From the NCBI GenBank assembly GCA_021014325.1, contig CM037459.1, forward strand, positions 13,487,501 to 13,551,500: a stretch of DNA of 64,000 nt. Direction: 5' to 3'. The notes under the pieces were generated by a model that saw only the letters and a list, made by a program, of their open reading frames with translations, was not told the DNA's origin and did not search any database. Below are positions 59,250 through 64,000 of this stretch, piece after piece (the stretch's first letter is position 1; the number at the start of each line of letters is the position of its first letter). Made by a program: the position numbers and the translations under genes. This DNA is from Plazaster borealis. Its lineage: Eukaryota; Echinodermata; Asteroidea; Forcipulatida; Labidiasteridae.

Positions 59250-62200
59250 GTTTTTTTTCAATTTGTGACGTTCCATTGATTCTGTTTTATAGTTGCTTAA
59301 CATAACTAAGATATGTTTTGACTGATTTCAGGTAAAAACTTGACATACGTGTCCGTCAAAAAAAAAATCAATTGTTTTAATACTTTGTAGGATGGAAGAA
59401 AGTTGGGTGCAAGTAAACAAAACAGACTTTGAAATCAATTTGTATTATAGCCTGTTGCAAAAAATTTGCGTTTATTAGCGTTATGGCATTTTTGGGTTCG
59501 TAAAAACATTTGTTTAAAGCTTATATTTAAAAACTTACCTTCTAGCTAAAATGCAAAAATATAATAAAACTAGAGGTATAATTACAAACTATTATTCTTT
59601 GCTGCCTTCCTTGAGAATTTGTTTTGTTAGTGCCACCTTTGTGCTATTTTTAAAACACGCATTCATGCGTGAACTAAGAACTTGCAAAATCGACAACTTT
59701 ACCTTGTTTTTGCCCCTGAAAATGTTACCTTTCAAGGGATCACAGAATACTTTCCTTTGGGTTTTGATTAGGGTTAGGGTAACACTGGTCTTTGGATATC
59801 TAACGAGAACAAATTGGGCAATTGTATTCTGTTGTGGCAGTGGTGCCTCAAATATGGATTTGTTTTCGCAGAAAACAGGCAACAAAGTGCATTTTTAAGT
59901 TTTTCCTCAATTTGAATTAATACATACATAATTTATTTGTATGAGTTTGGCACTCTAACCAGGCCAGTTGAGTAAATAACATAATTCTTTTTTAGCATCC
60001 CATGCCGTTAAATGTTTCCACAAGACAGTTTTACTTGCATTGTACATTGTATGTTTCCCTACTTTAAGTTAAAGAAACATACATGCACTCCACTCTTTAC
60101 AGTGACGTAATCAGACATTTTCATGGGGGGGGGGGGCAAGTAGGACAAGTTCTAAGTAACAAATTACCTACTAACATAACTTCATTTACTGACCAAATGC
60201 CCTTCAACAAGCATTAATATTATTGTATATAGCACCCAATAAGAAACTAAAGCATACATGCGCACTCACCTTAAGCCAGGTCACAGTCCAGTACAAATTT
60301 AACGATGTTTTCTTGTTCCGTACATATCTAACATTCAATGTGCATAACTTTGTGCAAGACAAAGTTGGTGTCAAGAAGATGATGGTTTCTGCTACCAGAA
60401 CCTCGAGATGATGACCAGTTCAATAGACTGTGCAAGTCTCGCGCATATTTGAACTTCCGGGACCATTGTGGTCCCAACCATATGGAGATTAACGCGGGCA
60501 AGATTTTGTTTTGTCAATTATTTTAGTTTAACGTTGTTTATGCCCGTGAAAAATACAAATGTTGTTGGGGATGTAATACTTAGTGATAAAAAATATGAAA
60601 GTAAAATCAATTCAACAACATATTGAAGAAAACCCGAGTATTAAACTTGACCTCAACTTCCGGTTGCTGCAAAAAATTAAGAATTTTGTGCTCACCTCCG
60701 ATCACAAAACTTATGTAAACGCTTGTTTTCGATGAGCGATGATAATCGCCAGATGCTGTTATTGCAACGCGAAGTCTTTTCATTGCAGTCTATGGTTGTT
60801 GAGGCGTCAGCGTCCTCTAAAAACTGCGTCAAGTCGTTAATTTACCGCCCGTGTGACCTTCGCGAATCCACGTAAGTGGTTTCTGAAAAGTTAAGATCGA
60901 ATAAGCATCCTTGTCCCAGAGTTTTAATTTTGCTTCACTAATAATTAAAACATTATTTGTGTATTTATTATAAAAACTAAAACTGATTTTATAAACATGT
61001 AATGAGTATTTTTGTTGTTCAGATTTTGTCATTAGATATAATTTAAAACAAAGATTTGATTTCAGATAAAAAAAATGTGCTTCGTTTGACGTGTTTTCTC
61101 GTTCCGATACGCGCAAGACTTGCACAGTCTATGATCAGCGAAAGTCCTGCAGCAGTTGATATGTACTTAGTGAAAGTCTAGTTCCAGGCACACTTAGCTC
61201 GAGTGGACAAGCTCCTGTCTTGAGTAGTGGGTTGGTATTGTAGTGTTTGTTGCTGTTTGGGTCCAGAGACATACAAAAATTAACACAAAGCAGTGCAGAC
61301 CATGGAAGTACACTGATATCCAGTGTGGTTAATTTGAAAAGAACACAATGGCTGTGTGTGGTCTACTGCTGTAATATTTGCTACCTTATGGAGACCGTAA
61401 ACAAAACGAGAGGTTTCCATAGGGGAATTCGAAATACTGGGGTGCTCCACAAGGAATTGTGTGTACAAAGTCAATGGGAGGTTCTTAGGGACAAAAAACA
61501 GAACAAAAGACGTCTCCACAGGGATGTAAAAAAGAGAATGTGTGCACAGTAATGGCTGACCAACTTTGCGAAGTAGTGAGAAACTGAGGCAGAAACTGTG
61601 AGTGTTGACTGGTTATTAGAGGAATCTCCGTTGATCATAAAAACAGTCCAATAAGCTCCCAAATTGAAACTGAACAGACTGTTGACAAAAACAGAACAGC
61701 TGGAAAAACAAAACAAACTTAATTGTAGTGAATTTGCAAAGTTCAGAACACAGGGCAACTGGTCGGCGCTACTGATAACAGGATATCAAAACTTGTACAA
61801 TGTTGGCATATAGATGGAGAGTATTACAATATGCCAAACTCAAACAGCTTCCGGGAACTGAACCAAGTGTATGTTTTATAACAAAATTATGTAATTATAT
61901 ATAGCAAGGAGAGCTTTTCCAGGCCATCCAGACATGCTAAAACCCAACAAGTCCAAGGTGCTCCGCCCCCTGGAGCCCGCTAAAGGCTTTGCCCCTGGAC
62001 CCGACGCAGTGCCTAGACTCAATTGTCGCCCACCCTATTCATATACCCTGGCGCCGCCCCGTATTAAAAGACCAACGTTGGCCCTAATCACAACCTAAAG
62101 ACAAATATTCTGAGACCCCTTGCAAGTTCACATTTTGAGGAGCAAAACGACAAAAAAAGTAATGTCAACCTTACAAAGTTAGTTATACAAAAATGTGCTG

Positions 62201-62690
62201 CATGCTCTAAAAGGGTGACGTTTATAACAATGTTTTTCTTTCACAAGAAAGGCAAAAAGGCTTTTTGAACTTTTAAATATAAGATTAAAGTACAATTTTC
62301 AAGACCCCCCAAAAAACTGTTGTTTTGCCTAATTTACCAAAGACACAAAATGACATGTTACTATGGCAACGGGCTACATGTTGAATTTAGTTTTTTAAAA
62401 ATTAACAAACAAAGTAATACAATATCGATTCATTGACCGTGGCCAAATAGGTCAAGTATTTACGTGAATTTACTATTGAGCATGTGTGGTTCAATTACCT
62501 AATTTAAAACAACATGAACTTACGTTACTTCACTTTAATAACAATAGTGAATTGCACGAAAAATTTGTTTTTTAGCACCCTGTCATGAAATACATCAATG
62601 TGTAAGCTGTAATGTTAGTGATATGATTCAATAAGTACGTTGAAATGAATTCTTAAAAACAGAAACACACAAGTATGTGATATAGTAAGC
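59250..62690. other. Mostly unrecognised DNA
   Basis: No gene is supported. Visible items are a G-run (60124-60136), a TA-flanked MITE (60426-61129), a stretch at 61396-61490 resembling part of the tandem unit at 13.3 kb, and a GC-richer patch at 61925-62060. The longer open frames here (59551-59898 and 60829-61125) have no recognisable motif and AT-driven composition. Confidence 0.45.
60426..61129. mobile_element. TA-flanked MITE-like element, 704 bp
   Basis: The ends GACTGTGCAAGTCTCGCGCA and (inverse) GACTGTGCAAGTCTTGCGCG form inverted repeats of about 23 bases with two mismatches. TA flanks both sides (60424-60425, 61130-61131), as in Tc1/mariner insertions. No transposase frame is seen inside. 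Confidence 0.7.
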
Positions 62691-64000
62691 GATTTTTTTA
62701 GGTGTTCGGGCACACAGCCCGGAACACCTCTTGTTTTTGTTCGGTTTTTTTTTTTTTTTTGTTTTTTTTTACTTCTTCTTCTTCTTCTCGCCGGCGATTG
62801 TCCGCTAACAAAGACACACTTTCGAAACTCACATAAACTTGAAACTTCACACATAGTTAGATATTTATTAGTAGATGAAACCATTTTTAGTTTCGTCATG
62901 ATGACGTCATCAGGTGTCAAATTACAAGCCATTTAAGGTAAAAAAGTGACCATATGCGAATGCATGTATGTCCCCGAATATTACAGCTACAGTGCTACAG
63001 TATTTATATTTGGGCATATGATAGATCAAGACACGGGCAACATTTGAAAAGTTAAGGCCAAATTCACATGACCTTTACTTCCGGTTGTAACGAAAGGTCA
63101 AAGTTTGCCTTGGTGTCATTATTCAAAAAACACTTTCCCGGCAAAAACATTAACTTCTGTTTATCAGATCAACTTCAAATTTACACCATGTAAGGAATTT
63201 GATAAAACCTCAATCAAGTAGTTGTGACGTCATGATGACGTCATCAAGTGTTGAAATACAGTAAATCGAAGTTTAATCATTTAAAAATTCATAACTCAAG
63301 AAGTACATAAGCTATTATAACAATCTATACAACATCGGAGAGGTCTTGACAAATGTAGTAAATACTACACAGAGTCGTATACCGTTTGACCTTGTCTTCC
63401 TGTTCAAACCGGAAGTTGAAAACTTCACAATTCAAACTTTAAAGAATACTCGTACTTTTTACATACACATTACTCACAATTTTTACATCATGTTGTAGAT
63501 TTTTATGCCTTCTCAAACTTTTCCACAGAGGTGTTACCTTTTTGACCTTCAGTTATGGTTGAAATCGGGTATACATTGACCCGCTGTCAAACCGCGGGAA
63601 TAAACTGCGTTGAAAACACACACAATACGCGATCTAAACCAGTTAGATGGTGAGCGGCTGCTTGCTCCATTGAATCAAACCGCAAGGTTCAAAGTCCTTC
63701 AAACATGCTTGTAGTCTAGTCTCTTTTCAAGGTTCGCGCAACCTGATTTTGACATTACGTTTTGTTGGTCTCTAAAACAGCCGTCCGTGCAAACCTCGCT
63801 AACAATGTCAGATTTTTAAAAAATTCATAATTCAAGAACTACACAACCGATTTTCTAACTTTTTTCAGTTATAAAATCCTTGGGCATTGAAAATCAGCCT
63901 TGGGTAACCGTGACCCATGTTGACCTTTACTTCCGGGTCAACCGGAAGTAAGACCATATCTCAAGAACTACACAACCGATTTCAAACTTTTTTCAGTTAT
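62691..64000 (+). mobile_element. Helitron-like element, cut by the window end
   Basis: It starts with the hairpin GGTGTTCGGGCACACAGCCC and its downstream arm, a T run and a TTC-rich stretch. CRE words follow (TGATGACGTCATCAGGTGTC at 62899; TGACGTCATGATGACGTCAT at 63224), then modules with CTTCCTGTTCAAACCGGAAG at 63396 and CCGGGTCAACCGGAAG near 63933. Bases 63640-63800 match 25645-25805 in inverted orientation. Confidence 0.55.

Noticed and set aside
59765..59782. Telomere-like TTAGGGTTAGGG
   Set aside because: Only two repeats in ordinary sequence; no array and no chromosome-end context.
59551..59898. 115-residue plus-strand frame as a small gene
   Set aside because: An overlapping frame on the other strand is equally open, and there is no domain, repeat, signal or splice evidence.

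Overview
The window looks like AT-rich, intron-bearing animal DNA. It carries a class C GPCR gene split by introns, a scavenger receptor cysteine-rich (SRCR) exon with clean splice sites, three non-LTR retrotransposons, tRNA-derived SINEs, and many MITEs and Helitron-like repeats. SRCR genes, GABA-B-like receptors and this repeat mix together suggest a marine invertebrate deuterostome, most likely an echinoderm. That placement is inference, since no species-diagnostic gene is present.

Layout. (1) 1.6-7.2 kb, plus strand: seven exons of a GABA-B receptor subunit-like gene covering the end of the ligand-binding ectodomain and all seven membrane segments. Its 5' exons lie outside the window and its cytoplasmic tail was not found. 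(2) 7.7-11.0 kb: a TIR-bounded DNA element split by a minus-strand L2/CR1-like retrotransposon with an intact 975-residue endonuclease/reverse transcriptase frame. (3) 12.2-23.5 kb: a tandem array of a 3.24-3.25 kb unit, three complete copies and a fourth with an internal deletion. Each complete copy carries one signal-peptide first exon ending in a phase-1 splice donor. (4) 23.5-29.5 kb: a mosaic of a Helitron-like repeat family and MITEs. (5) 29.6-32.3 kb: a broken CR1/Jockey-type retrotransposon. (6) 32.3-37.1 kb: diverged repeats and a retrotransposon fragment. (7) 37.62-37.97 kb: a phase 1-1 SRCR exon, compatible with the upstream signal-peptide exons. (8) 38.4-39.0 kb: an array of eleven hairpins with paired base changes. 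(9) 39.1-42.9 kb: a third retrotransposon, frameshifted, with a 2A-like motif upstream of its endonuclease. (10) 43-59.2 kb: head-to-tail Helitron-like elements built of about 150-bp modules, with nested MITEs and a GC-rich duplicated insert. (11) 59.2-62.7 kb: mostly unrecognised DNA with one TA-flanked MITE. (12) 62.7-64.0 kb: the Helitron-like family again.

Two stories stand out. The first is a recent local amplification of a first-exon cassette (upstream DNA, signal peptide, start of intron 1), lying upstream of and in phase with an SRCR exon. It could supply alternative promoters or be the remains of tandem SRCR genes. The second is a repeat family whose 3' ends (hairpin, then CTAG) abut the next element's TTC-rich start several times in a row, as expected for rolling-circle transposition. 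Its roughly 150-bp internal modules carry recurring matches to nuclear-receptor and ETS consensus sites, and its unit starts carry paired CRE consensus sites. All functional statements rest on reading the sequence alone; no alignment or database search was possible.
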